Assembly: GCA_039105265.1 (NCBI GenBank) | Contig: JAPFFF010000031.1 | Span: 744,001 to 808,000, forward strand | Source of the DNA: Tritrichomonas musculus | Taxonomy: Eukaryota; Parabasalia; Tritrichomonadida; Tritrichomonadidae | Reading direction: 5' to 3' | Length of the DNA stretch: 64,000 nucleotides | Shown here: positions 34,285-44,417 of the stretch, piece after piece | How the letters are laid out: every line of letters begins with the position of its first letter | Numbering within the stretch: the stretch's first letter is position 1 | Made by a program: the position numbers and the translations under genes | Notes under the pieces: generated by a model | Told to the model about the DNA's origin: nothing | Database searches by the model: none | Seen by the model: the letters and a program-made list of their open reading frames with translations, nothing else

Positions 34285-35129
34285 TATAATTATTTTAGTA
34301 TTTTAATAAAAGCATATTTTAAACAAAAAATATCAAAAATTATATTAACACATTTTTTTAAAACAAAAATATAATAAAAATATCAAATGTGTGCCCTTAA
34401 TTCAAAGATAAAAATGTTTTTTAAATTAACTAAGTTTGTTTAGTCCTTTTGTCCAGGACTTTGCACAAGTCTATTTCATTTTTTTCTTGTTTTTCGGTAA
34501 TAAAATTAAAATTATATTTTTTTGATTTTATAATTATTCTACAAATATTATATACATGACGATGGACTGATTTTTAATAATAAATGATCAATATTCGAGC
34601 TTTTTTTGCATAAAATAAAATTGAATTGAAAAAGAGTTTCCATACCTTTTTTTGATATATCTTTTTTACCGTAAATCAGAACATGGCCGTTTATTTTTAC
34701 CGTAAATGATGACACATATTTTCTCTCTCTTTTTTTTTATATAAAAAATAAATTAAAATTAAAATAATTTTTTTGAAATTAAACATAAAATATATTGTTT
34801 TTTATATATTAATTTTGTTTTAATTTATTTTTTTATTTATTTAATTTAATTTTAATTAATTTTTTTATTTTATATCAACTTTTTGAAAAATGTAAAATGC
34901 CATCATTAATAACAGAAAAAATTTCAATTGGATAATTTAAAACAAACTTTTTTGGTTCTTCTCTAAAAGGAAGCTTTTGTAATACATATTGCTCCACATC
35001 ATCCTTTTTTTGGTGGTGACTATATCTTCTGATTATTTTTGAAACATAATGCCTAACTTTTTCATAATAGTTTTCATCTGTTTGAATCTCATGAGATTCA
35101 ATAGTATCATATTCAAAGATAAGTTTTTT

Positions 35130-36806
35130 TTAAAAAACATTCTCTATTGCTAATTTTGGACTTTCAGATTTAGGAAATGGCATTCCAAGAAAGTATAAAT
35201 GTGAACATGGCAAATTAATCCCGATCATTGAGGAAATTAAAATGGATTCACCACATTGGCATGTTTGAGTATTAATATCAGTTTTATAGTTTATAATTAA
35301 TTTACGCATAATATCAACTGGCTTATTTTGGCATTTGCTTATAATCTTTCGTTTATAATTGGAGTAGTTTTGTTTATAATATGAATCAAAATTTTGTAAC
35401 TTCTTCATGATATTATCACAAATTCTATGTAATGATGGCCAAAAAGCATTACGTCTGGGAATCGACCCATTCATGTGGCCATGTGTGGATTCTAGATGAT
35501 TGGTGCAGGAGGGCATCCGATATGATGCTCTCCTCACCATAGAAATCTCGTCCCACTTTTCTTCATTAAATATTTCTACTTTGTTTTGTGTTTTGAATGT
35601 GAGACCAACCTTGTTTAAATTTTTTTCAAGATTTGAAATAATTTTTTCATCAGTGATTTCAAGCCACAAGTCAGTATATAACTTTTTCAATTCTTCAAAA
35701 TCTTTATTACTTGAAACCGAAATCAGATTCCCTATTTGCTCTGAAAACCGTTTTTTCCCAATGTTGACGAGCATATGGCGCAGGCATTTTAAGTGTGTCA
35801 TGCCTTGTTCTTTCACAGCTTTTCGCAAGCCAGTTCCTTGGTCGGATTCACAAACATTTAAATAATCTGTGATTTTGAAATTAAATTTTTTCTCAAAATA
35901 ATTGAAAAAACTGTTATAAATTTCTGAGTCTTCGATAAGACCAAATGAAAATCCCAATGGGAGGCCCACATTATTGATAACAACTGTGGGAATTGATACA
36001 ACATAATGCTGCATCAATTTCCAAGTTGTATCTAATAATAATCCTGCAGCTCTTGTTTCTCGGACTATACTGCTTGCATATGGATTTAAAAAAGTTCCGC
36101 TCATAACATAGAAACTTTTTGATTCGATATCAATCTTGTCCAATTTTTTGGTTGTATTATTATATTCAGCTAATAATAAATGCAAACAACCTTCTGTGAT
36201 ATTTTTAAATCTGGCCTCATTTATCTGATTATAAAAACTTTCAGATGAAAAATTATAAACATAATCATATATATGCATGGTTTTTTTAGCTGGTTTGCTG
36301 ATTTTCATGTTAACAAATGACTGAGCGAATGTATTAAACAATGTTGAAAAATCAGATTGCGGATAGTAGAGCAAAGGTGAGTTTTTCAAGAGAGCCTGAG
36401 AACTACTTGAGAGTTCAAATGATAATGATTTTTTAATCCAAGACATTTTGCATTGCTCTGGATTCCAACTATCGATATATGGTTTGCTTACTCTTACAGT
36501 AATAGTCTTCTTTATATTTAATAATATAAAATGTTCAGGGTTTGATTGTTTAATAAATCTGAAAAAAAAGTATTGAGCATTGTCAGGATTAAATTGAATT
36601 CTTGAACCATTTTTTGGATCATATTTGAATTCTTTTAATTCGTTTATAAAAACAGCCAGATTTCTATAGTCCCACATAGAATTCTCTGGTTGTATTTCGA
36701 CAGATTTCGCAGCTTTATACCTGCAATTTTGCATTTCTTCTGATACTATTTTAAATGAAGAGCTCGCTTCAATTAAATCGAGGTTGATCCTTATCTCGTC
36801 TTCCAT
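35130..36806 (-). CDS. MULE transposase with SWIM zinc finger
   Basis: I prefer the ATG at 36806 (MEDEIRINL, 558 residues). An ATG at 36851 would add 15 hydrophobic residues. The DDE core is visible as LLLDTTWKL near residue 258, VCESDQGTGL near 320, with a nearby HLKCLRHMLVN, and a later acidic position in CTNHLESTHGHMNG near 437. A SWIM finger (CQCGES...LPCSHL) follows at about 515-535. This order is typical of Mutator-like transposases. The frame is unbroken. It acts on the inverted ends of its own element and possibly on the non-autonomous MULE-like elements nearby. Confidence 0.88.
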   Translation of the reverse strand: MEDEIRINLDLIEASSSFKIVSEEMQNCRYKAAKSVEIQPENSMWDYRNLAVFINELKEFKYDPKNGSRIQFNPDNAQYFFFRFIKQSNPEHFILLNIKKTITVRVSKPYIDSWNPEQCKMSWIKKSLSFELSSSSQALLKNSPLLYYPQSDFSTLFNTFAQSFVNMKISKPAKKTMHIYDYVYNFSSESFYNQINEARFKNITEGCLHLLLAEYNNTTKKLDKIDIESKSFYVMSGTFLNPYASSIVRETRAAGLLLDTTWKLMQHYVVSIPTVVINNVGLPLGFSFGLIEDSEIYNSFFNYFEKKFNFKITDYLNVCESDQGTGLRKAVKEQGMTHLKCLRHMLVNIGKKRFSEQIGNLISVSSNKDFEELKKLYTDLWLEITDEKIISNLEKNLNKVGLTFKTQNKVEIFNEEKWDEISMVRRASYRMPSCTNHLESTHGHMNGSIPRRNAFWPSLHRICDNIMKKLQNFDSYYKQNYSNYKRKIISKCQNKPVDIMRKLIINYKTDINTQTCQCGESILISSMIGINLPCSHLYFLGMPFPKSESPKLAIENVF

Positions 36807-37110
36807 AAAAAAATGAACAGAATAAAAAACTAACGTTAATAACGATCTCATCTTCAGAATCTCAGATATAAACGTATACTATACGTTATTTTTTCATTGG
36901 GATTATTACGTTACCATTAGAAATTTGGAACCAAAACTTTTGAATTAAAAACGATCAGACTTCATTGGTCAAAATTGAAATAAAAATTCACCTTTAGTAG
37001 CTTTATCGTTTCTTTTTTTTAATTGGTTTATAATGTTTTCAGGTTTTGAATATTAATAAGGATTAATTTATTCTTAAGACCAAACTTTGTATATTTGAGT
37101 ATTAAAAGCA

Positions 37111-37459
37111 GATTTGTCGTTTTAGAAAACTTTTTGTTAATCTATATAAGGTGATCAAAAACTTCTGAAAATGTAAGGTTTTGAGCACTACAAATGCACG
37201 AGATTAGTTGTTTGTTTTGCTTGTATTAATAATTTAAAAGGATTTGTCGTTTTAGAAAACTTTTTGTTAATCTATATAAGGTGATCAAAAACTTCCGAAA
37301 ATGTAAGGTTTTGAGCACTACAAATGCATGAGATTAGTTGCTTGTTTTGCTTGTATTAATAATTTAAAAGGATTTGTCATTTTAGAAAACTTTTTGTTAA
37401 TCTATATAAGGTGATCAAAAACTTCTGAAAATGTTAGGTTTTGAGAACTACAAATGCCT
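37111..37459. repeat. 130-bp tandem repeat, about 2.7 copies
   Basis: Units start GATTTGTCGTTTTAGAAAAC at 37111, 37241 and 37371, an exact 130-bp period, and are almost identical. They lie upstream of the MULE transposase and inside the right end of the element, where they could carry promoter or transposase-binding sites. Confidence 0.95.
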
Positions 37460-37605
37460 TATCCATTCTTTATATCTGTTGCAAATTTAGCTTAAATCAT
37501 CACATATATTGGTCGACATAAATGCAAAAACAAATTTAAAAAATGAAAATAAACGGTCGTGTGGCCATGTCTTTATTTACGGTAAAAAAAATTTATCCTT
37601 TTTTT

Positions 37606-38297
37606 TAACAAAAAAAAAAAAAACGTATTCATTATTCCAAAGAGAGTTTTATAAATGAAAATCTATGAACAATTTTTGTTCTTCTAAAAGAGAATATTTA
37701 TGAGAAAAAAAAGTAGCATTCATTATATTTAAATTGTATCAAATATTAATAATTTGTCAAATAGTTTTTCTAGGGGATTAAGTTTAAGCATTTACTTTTT
37801 AAATCAAATATAATATATTTGCATGAATGTAATATATAAAATTCCTCAAATTTCTCAATTATTACTTGTTTTAGTTTTTCTTTTAAGAAACTATAAAATA
37901 AATAAATTATCTACATATTAGGTTGATAGAACATCTTTAAATCATTGATAATTATTCTCTTTTTTCATAATATTACCTAAAAACAGCAATATTTTAAAAA
38001 ATTTTATATCACATTACATGGGACCCGACGATCAAGTTTTGCTAATGTTTCATATACTCTACAATAGTATACAAATTCAATTTTTGAGAAAACACTTTGA
38101 AAATATTCAAACATCAATTCAATTTTTGGGCTAAGATAGGCTCTAAATAATACTTTTATATTAAAACTTTAATTCATATTAGGAAAAAAATCGTAATCAT
38201 TTTTATTTGAGAAAGCTTATTGAATTTTTTGTAAGAACTCTCTTAAAAAAAATTATTTTGCCAAAAAGAAATAAACAATTTGACATTTCCGAAAGCC
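37606..38297. other. Spacer between the MULE and the coiled-coil gene
   Basis: I see A+T-rich sequence without a gene or bounded repeat. The stretch just before 38298 presumably holds the promoter of the coiled-coil gene. Confidence 0.5.
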
Positions 38298-39041
38298 ATG
38301 GAAGATAACTCACAGGTTATAAACGTGAATAATGAAGAAGCAATAAGAGGTTTTGTTAAACAAACACAGAATTTAATTCCTCTTTTTGAAGAAATTAAAT
38401 ATCTTTATTACGAATGCACCAGAGATGGAATTAAAAAGGATAAGGAGCAAGATGCCCTTAACAAAAAATTTTTATCTATTGAAGCTATGTTTAATAAGTT
38501 TAGTGGCTTTTCTTACGAAACCGAAATCCAAAAATTAAAAACTGAATTAGATAAATCCCAAAAAGAGTGGTTTGAAATGCTTAACTTATTTAATCCAATA
38601 TGCTTTTTTGGCAACAAAATCGACGATGTTGTTTCCGAATTGGAAAAATCCATTCAAAATAGCACTGATAATAAAAACTTTCAGAGCAATGCACAAGCAG
38701 AACTCGATAGGTTCAAATATTTCAAAAAACAGATAGATATTGACTTTTCTCCAGATAAAGAGGTCAAGCCATTTCCATCTATTTCTCCAATTGTCCCTTA
38801 TTATATTGATAATGATAGAAACAATAATGAGTATTTTACCACTGCAATTGCAAAATCTCAAGACTTGACTGAACAGTTCCAAAAATTCAAAGATCTATGC
38901 TTTTTACTTAGGACGCTTTCGCTTTCATTTGAACGCATCCATGTTGAAATTGAAAATATTAAATCAAATAAGCCTTTACATATCCACGCCATCGAATATT
39001 GCACTGAAGTTATTAATCATCAAGAATCTAATAAAGCATAA
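38298..39041 (+). CDS. Small coiled-coil protein, function unknown
   Basis: I start at ATG 38298 (MEDNSQVINV, 247 residues) because the six codons before it begin with TTG. The protein is mostly helical: residues about 10-100 and 110-145 have heptad-like L/I/F spacing, and a third helix lies at about 185-230. A proline-rich break (SPDKEVKPFPSISPIVP) separates them. There is no signal peptide, membrane segment or known catalytic motif. The layout resembles a subunit of a helical complex, such as a Mediator or tethering complex, but I have no sequence evidence for either. It converges on the Pmp-like gene, with 146 bp between the stops. Confidence 0.65.
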   Translation: MEDNSQVINVNNEEAIRGFVKQTQNLIPLFEEIKYLYYECTRDGIKKDKEQDALNKKFLSIEAMFNKFSGFSYETEIQKLKTELDKSQKEWFEMLNLFNPICFFGNKIDDVVSELEKSIQNSTDNKNFQSNAQAELDRFKYFKKQIDIDFSPDKEVKPFPSISPIVPYYIDNDRNNNEYFTTAIAKSQDLTEQFQKFKDLCFLLRTLSLSFERIHVEIENIKSNKPLHIHAIEYCTEVINHQESNKA

Positions 39042-39187
39042 AACTTGATATTTATTATCTACCTATAGTAATTTAATTATATTAAATTTAATATAACTTA
39101 AATTTCAACCAAAGCAGGAAACAATAAACGAAAAATAAAAATTATGAAAAATCTTCATTTTTATATTTTTTAATACCATTAAATTTA

Positions 39188-40633
39188 TTAATTATATGTA
39201 TTTGGATTATTATTATTATTATTAGCTTGTGGTTTCGATGCTGTTTGTTCAACTTTTATATCTTCAAGCTTAATTTCGCCATCTTCACCATCATCGTTAT
39301 CGTTGAGAGTAACTGTTTCTCTTGGAGACGGATTCAACTCTTCCATGCTTTGCTTTTCTTTTTCTTCTTCTTCTGGATGTTCTTCATTAATAACAAGTAT
39401 TTCTTCATCATCAGGCTCTTCAACTTCATTCCAATCACTACTCTTTCTCCTCTTTGGATTAATATCATCATCAGTAAGAGGCTGATTAATCTTATTTTTG
39501 AGATAAATATAGATACAAAGTACAATGAAACAAATAATAGCAAAAGAAATTGAGGCACCAGACAATTTGAACTTAATTTGGCTGACATCCCATGTTGCTT
39601 GACCTAGCCAGCAATAATCTGTATTTAATTTGACTTGATTAAAAGCCGAGGCACTATCATTAAAATGAATACCTTCCTTTAATGACATATTTACAAAATA
39701 TTTTTCAGAATCTGCAATCACATTTTGGAATTGAAACGTTGTACTTTCGTTAAATTTAAACAATTGATCAGATATTCTAGCAAATAAAGAATCAACTATT
39801 AAAACTAACGATGAACTACAATCCAAAAACGCTGATTTTGATGTGGAGCTAATAATATCAGAGTTTGATAATATTAAAGCTGTTTTTTCAATTGATAACA
39901 AAGAACTACAATTGACATTGATTGCTGAAAAGAAAGATACCTCAGTTACATGCGATTTAAAAATAATTCCCGTATCAAAAACTGAATTCGATATGTTAAG
40001 AGTATTATAAATATTCTTTAAAGTAGAACTTGTATAAATCAAAACAGAACCGGCGGATTTGAGAGTTTGAAGACTATCATCATTATTTATTTCGATGTAA
40101 TTTAAATTGATTTCAGAAAATGTTTCTAAATATATGACATCGCCATGTGGATCAGAACAGAAACAATTCTGGAAGCAGGTCTTCAATAAAGAAATATTTT
40201 CAGCATTGCAATAAATTGCACCTCCTTTTCCACCAGAGGTAGAACAATTAGCAAAACCAGAGCAATTTATTGATAATAGAGAATTTTGAGGATTATTCAT
40301 AACAATTGCACCACCATCAGAATTTGAACTTTTACAATTCAAAAACAAACATTTTGTTAAAGTAACTGAAGTTTCATTTGACCATGAGGTATGATTTACG
40401 AATGATTGGTTACGGAAATCAAGTTCAGAAATATGAATTGGACTCATTGAAAATCGAGTAAATTGAACATTGAATAATGAAAGATGAGAAAACGAGTTGA
40501 GATAAAAAACTGAAACAGTTGACTTTGAAAAATAAGAATTCTTTATGCCAAAATTGTGGAGAGGATGAGAAATCAAGGGCGATGATCCAAAAAGATTTAA
40601 TAATTGAAGAGATGTCAGTGTTATGTTATGCAT
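39188..40633 (-). CDS. Pmp-like beta-helix membrane protein, 5' end uncertain
   Basis: The 481 residues carry short beta-helix repeats with GGAI-type turns (SSNSDGGAIVMNN, TSGGKGGAIYCNA), the signature of Chlamydia-like Pmp repeats found in large trichomonad surface families. Many N-glycosylation sites (NxS/T) are present. A single membrane segment (about residues 355-377, ISFAIICFIVLCIYIYL) separates them from an acidic cytoplasmic tail rich in E and D. The N-terminus has no signal peptide, although the topology demands one. The frame continues open upstream for 33 codons without an ATG to a stop at 40733-40735. The gene may therefore be truncated at its 5' end or carry a frame change there. 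Confidence 0.75.
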   Translation of the reverse strand: MHNITLTSLQLLNLFGSSPLISHPLHNFGIKNSYFSKSTVSVFYLNSFSHLSLFNVQFTRFSMSPIHISELDFRNQSFVNHTSWSNETSVTLTKCLFLNCKSSNSDGGAIVMNNPQNSLLSINCSGFANCSTSGGKGGAIYCNAENISLLKTCFQNCFCSDPHGDVIYLETFSEINLNYIEINNDDSLQTLKSAGSVLIYTSSTLKNIYNTLNISNSVFDTGIIFKSHVTEVSFFSAINVNCSSLLSIEKTALILSNSDIISSTSKSAFLDCSSSLVLIVDSLFARISDQLFKFNESTTFQFQNVIADSEKYFVNMSLKEGIHFNDSASAFNQVKLNTDYCWLGQATWDVSQIKFKLSGASISFAIICFIVLCIYIYLKNKINQPLTDDDINPKRRKSSDWNEVEEPDDEEILVINEEHPEEEEKEKQSMEELNPSPRETVTLNDNDDGEDGEIKLEDIKVEQTASKPQANNNNNNPNTYN

Positions 40634-41061
40634 TTTGCTAGAATTATCGAATTTGTCTGAAATTTCAATTAAATACTGAATTGATTGAATAATTGAATGG
40701 ATTTTCAGAATTGAACGATTATGAATGAAGACTCAAAATTCATTTTCGTACCTTTTTTTCATATCAAATTTTTTTTTTTTTAAATCATATGTTATATTAA
40801 CTCTTTTATTCAATATAGAATTTTTTAAATACCATCAGAAATATCTTGTGCGATTTTTTAAATTGACTATTAAATTGACCTAAAATTCTTTATATTACAT
40901 TTTTTCATAGATATTTTTTTATATTTTAAATTAATTATAAATGAAAACATTTAGTAATATTACTTTTTTATCGAATTTTTTTTATTTTGAATAAATTCAT
41001 TAAGTTTTATTAATTTTTTTGAATAATATATTACGATAATTTTTTTTTTAAATGTTTTTGG
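40634..41061. other. Spacer upstream of the Pmp-like gene
   Basis: Apart from the 33-codon upstream extension of the Pmp-like frame, I see only A+T-rich sequence with T-runs here. Confidence 0.5.
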
Positions 41062-42084
41062 ATCCCTAACAGCGATGTTTACCGGTTACGACTTTTACCG
41101 GATACCGTAGAGGTTACCGCTTACCGGTAATTACCGGTATTTTAAACGCGGTATTGGGTACGTACCGGTAACGATGTAAAAAAAAACCGCCGGTAAAGAC
41201 ACATTACCGCCGATTTACAGTTAGGTATCTTATAGTACTTTTATATCGTTACCGGTATGTACCTTTATATTAATATAAATTTTAAATAATTTTTTTCTTA
41301 TGAAAAAGCTTTCAATTTAAAGCTATTATTTATTAATAATTATACTGTAAAACGAAAATCATATATTTTGATTTTTTTTCACAGTCATATAATTTGATAT
41401 TTTTTATACTCCACTCTCCCTACAATTCAGCCATTTCTCGTTATTTTAAATACGTTTTTTCTCGTTATTTTTTATATTCAATTTTGAATTAAATTGAGAA
41501 GAAAATTTGATAGTAAAAATGAAAGTTAAAGTATTTTTTGAATATTTCAATGAATATCTAACAATAATAAATTTAAACCAAATATATAATATTTATATTT
41601 ATTATTAATATTATATTTTAAATATAAGTAAAAAATAAGAAGGTAAAAAAATTATTATTTTAATATTCTGATAAAGTTTAAAAGATTGTAGGATAATTCA
41701 TACAAATTATTACTTTTATATATCATTACTTTTAATATTTATACTTAGAATTGGTTGAACTTGTAGTCCATTCAAAATTATTTGATCATATCTTAATGCT
41801 TGCTGTTTTTTTTAGGAAAAAAATTACTGATTGGAAATATATGATTGATCATAATAACAAATAAAGAGGCGAAATAGGCAAGTTCAAAAAAATTTGTATA
41901 AAATATCATCTTATTTGGAAAAATTCAGGTAAACTAAAGAACATAGCAATTATCTTAAGGTAGTTTCATGTTAAGTATAAATGAGAGATTTGTTTCCAAT
42001 ATTTTTTAGATCTGGTATATTTTGAATTAGAAACAAATCGAGATTTCCCAAAAAAGACGATCGAATTGCATTGAAATTAAATTT

Positions 42085-42405
42085 TGATTTTGTTTGAAAT
42101 ATGAAGAGTAAATCTATATTTCAAAGCAACGTCCATTGAGTAAAAATTCAATTGGATTGAAAAGAAATCTTTTCTTTTGTGAGAAAAATCATTACAAAAG
42201 ATTTTGTTTTGTTTGAAATATGAAGAGTAAATCTATATTTCAAAGCAACGTCCATTGAATAAAAATTCAATTGGATTGAAAAGAAATCTTTTCTTTTGTG
42301 AGAAAAATCATTACAAAAAATTTTGTTTTGTTTGAAATATAAAGAGTAAATCTATATTTCAAAGCAACGTCCATTGAATAAAAATTCAATTGGATTGAAA
42401 AGAAA
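42085..42405. repeat. 119-bp tandem repeat, about 2.7 copies
   Basis: GTTTGAAATATGAAGAGTAA (the third copy with one change) recurs at 42092, 42211 and 42330, a 119-bp period. The array lies downstream of the transposase stop and inside the element. Confidence 0.95.
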
Positions 42406-42533
42406 CTTTATTTTTTTGGAAAAAAAATCGAAATTAAAACTTTCTTTTGTAATAAAAAACAACTGAAACCTCTAGTTTTTTAAAAATTTTCCGTAAAGAG
42501 TAAAAAAACAAAAAAACTTGTGAATGATATAAA

Positions 42534-43739
42534 TTAATAATATTGCGACCATGCATATACGAGGTTATCTATAGATAATTCTTCAAAAGCTTTTTGAACA
42601 AATGTTACTGTTCTTTTCATTCCTACTTCTTTTTCTTGATTTCCAAAAAGATAATTTGATATTTTAGAATTAACCTTAGATTTCAAAGGTGCGAAAATGG
42701 ACAAGTCTAAAGGCTGTAAAATGTCTGTTAAACCGCTTGGAATAAAATATAAATTAATATTTAATTGTTTAGCAACCATGATTGATTTGAGACTTTTGTG
42801 AGAAGCATATGAATCAACAATTAAGTGAATTGGAATTTCTGAGTTAAATTGTTTTCTAATAAAATTTAAATATTCTATAAAATTTTCTGTTGTCATGTAT
42901 GACTTTTTAGAGAAGGTTGAAATATTTGGCTCAATTAATTGACCTAATAATTCATCTTTTTCCTCTTCAGAATTTGCACCTGCAATAATAAACAAAGGTA
43001 ATTTGCAATTCGTGCTTGTAATGCTTGCCATAACCGAAATTCTCTCCTTGGTGGAGTCTAAAACATTAATTGATACGTTGCTTGAATTCTTGTACGCCCA
43101 AGTTTTTACACAATTTGGTAGAATTTGAAATCCGGTTTCGTCACCGTTTACCACAGGTTCGCCTTTTAAGCGTGCGTTTTCTATCACTGATTGAATTGTT
43201 GCTTTGAATTCATCTATAACATATGTATTATCACTTTTTGGATTGTTTTTAGATCTTTGTTTAAAATGTGCCATTTTTGAAGAAACATTATGTCTTGTTT
43301 TAAAATCATGAATAAAATGAGCGCTGCAATTGAAATTCGGAATTTCAAGATCATCTTCGTGAATCAAATTGAAAGCATCAAAAACGACGGTTTGAAATTG
43401 ACTGTCACTAAAATAATTACCTTCTGAAATGTAATTTGCGTCTATATATTCCATTATGTTATCTTCTTGTTGGTCATTGAATATTCGGTGGAAGGATCCA
43501 TGGTTTTTCGTATAAAAAGGGTTCCATGATTTATCTTCATCCCATTTTTTCATCCATCCTCTCAGAGTTTTTCTATTTATTCCATGTAATGCTGCAATTC
43601 GTGAAACGAAATGACAATCTTCATTTAAACTGTTTTTATGTTCCAAGTACTTCTGTTTGACTGTCATACATAGATCAGGATCCTTCCAATATTTTATGTA
43701 TGGATGTGGAAACCGACTTTTGGTTTTTTTGCTTTTCAT
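42534..43739 (-). CDS. Transposase, pogo/Jerky-like (DDE_1)
   Basis: The 401-residue protein starts at ATG 43739 with a basic N-terminus (MKSKKTKSRF). A helix-turn-helix region covers about residues 45-60 (RIAALHGINRKTLRGWMKKW). The catalytic aspartates are seen in VVNGDETGF near residue 199, LIVDSYASHK near 307 and ILQPLDLSIF near 343, with 35 residues between the last two. It is shorter than the relative at 14716 and clearly distinct from it, so two pogo-like families live in this window. The frame is intact and all three aspartates are kept. Confidence 0.9.
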   Translation of the reverse strand: MKSKKTKSRFPHPYIKYWKDPDLCMTVKQKYLEHKNSLNEDCHFVSRIAALHGINRKTLRGWMKKWDEDKSWNPFYTKNHGSFHRIFNDQQEDNIMEYIDANYISEGNYFSDSQFQTVVFDAFNLIHEDDLEIPNFNCSAHFIHDFKTRHNVSSKMAHFKQRSKNNPKSDNTYVIDEFKATIQSVIENARLKGEPVVNGDETGFQILPNCVKTWAYKNSSNVSINVLDSTKERISVMASITSTNCKLPLFIIAGANSEEEKDELLGQLIEPNISTFSKKSYMTTENFIEYLNFIRKQFNSEIPIHLIVDSYASHKSLKSIMVAKQLNINLYFIPSGLTDILQPLDLSIFAPLKSKVNSKISNYLFGNQEKEVGMKRTVTFVQKAFEELSIDNLVYAWSQYY

Positions 43740-43879
43740 TTTTCTTTTGAAAAAAGTGACAAAAGCAATAGCATTTCTATTTTTTAATTTCTCATTATTG
43801 ATATATTTATTTATTTGGAATATAAAATTATTTTTTATTATTTTTCATTTTTATCATAAATTATTAAAATAATAATAAT

Positions 43880-43916
<37 letters not shown>

Positions 43917-44196
43917 TTAACTAGTTAAAAAAAAATATTGTTAACCATGTTAAAATTAAAAAATGGCTGAATTGTAGGGAGAGTGGAGTACATTTTTTTA
44001 AATTATTAAAAAGGTTTTCATTAAATTTACCGGATAATTACCGAAAAAATCACTTAACAAAAGTACAAATATCAACCGGTAATTAAGTATTTGTACCAGT
44101 AGTACTTAATACCGACGGTTTGACTGGTATTACAGATACGGTAAAAACGGTTAAAATGACTACCGTAAGTAACCTGTAAACATCGCTGATCCCTTA

Positions 44197-44417
44197 ATGT
44201 ATTTATTCAAAAAAAAATATTATACTTATGATGCCAATTCAAAAGATCATTTTGAATAAAATCAAAACAAACTTTTTAAATTATCTTTAATAAAAAGTTT
44301 TAAGTTAATATTTATTTTATTATATAAAAATTTATCATTATCCTTTTCACTATCTAAGAAAAAAAGTAAAAATAAATAACTTACATATGGATATGAGATG
44401 CTAATAACAAATAATTT
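44197..44417. other. Spacer downstream of the bromodomain-like gene
   Basis: This is A+T-rich sequence after the hAT-type element. I see no gene in it. It would include the 3' end of the transcript from the 44418-45221 gene. Confidence 0.5.

Larger units (their letters stand above)
32518..34472. mobile_element. MULE-like element with 10-bp TSD, carrying two insertions
   Basis: The inverted ends are AGACTTGTGCAAAGTCC followed by one difference and GGACAA. The 10-bp duplication ATTTCATTTT is perfect at 32508-32517 and 34473-34482. The element has no transposase. Two TA-flanked elements (32698-33470 and 33584-34284) account for most of its length, leaving a body of about 480 bp. Confidence 0.88.
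34654..37596. mobile_element. MULE transposon carrying an intact transposase
   Basis: The ends share TTTTTTACCGTAAAT, then ACATGGCC and CGTTTATTTT, in inverted orientation. A 9-bp duplication CCTTTTTTT is proposed at 34645-34653 and 37597-37605; because it is low in complexity, the outer borders may be off by a few bases. The transposase occupies the centre on the minus strand, and a 130-bp tandem array lies between its start and the right end. Confidence 0.75.
41409..43988. mobile_element. Pogo-like mariner element nested in the hAT MITE
   Basis: The inverted ends read CTCCACTCTCCCTACAATTC and continue AGCCATTT; TA flanks at 41407-41408 and 43989-43990. It carries a complete transposase (minus strand), a 119-bp tandem array and a 34-base T-run at 43882-43915. 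The ends agree for about 28 bp as I read them, suggesting a fairly recent insertion. Confidence 0.9.
41070..44188. mobile_element. hAT-type MITE interrupted by a mariner-type element
   Basis: The ends are CAGCGATGTTTACCGGTTAC and, inverted, the same with one change; CAGNG is the usual hAT start. The 8-bp duplication is ATCCCTAA at 41062-41069 and ATCCCTTA at 44189-44196 (7 of 8 match). Without the insertion at 41409-43988 the element is about 540 bp. The subterminal regions are full of ACCGGTAA/TTACCGGT motifs, probably transposase-binding sites. Confidence 0.9.

Noticed and set aside
8587-44200. Retrovirus-like or Polinton elements
   Set aside because: I saw no long terminal repeats, reverse transcriptase, integrase, capsid or polymerase motifs; every element recognised is a DNA transposon or its non-autonomous relative.
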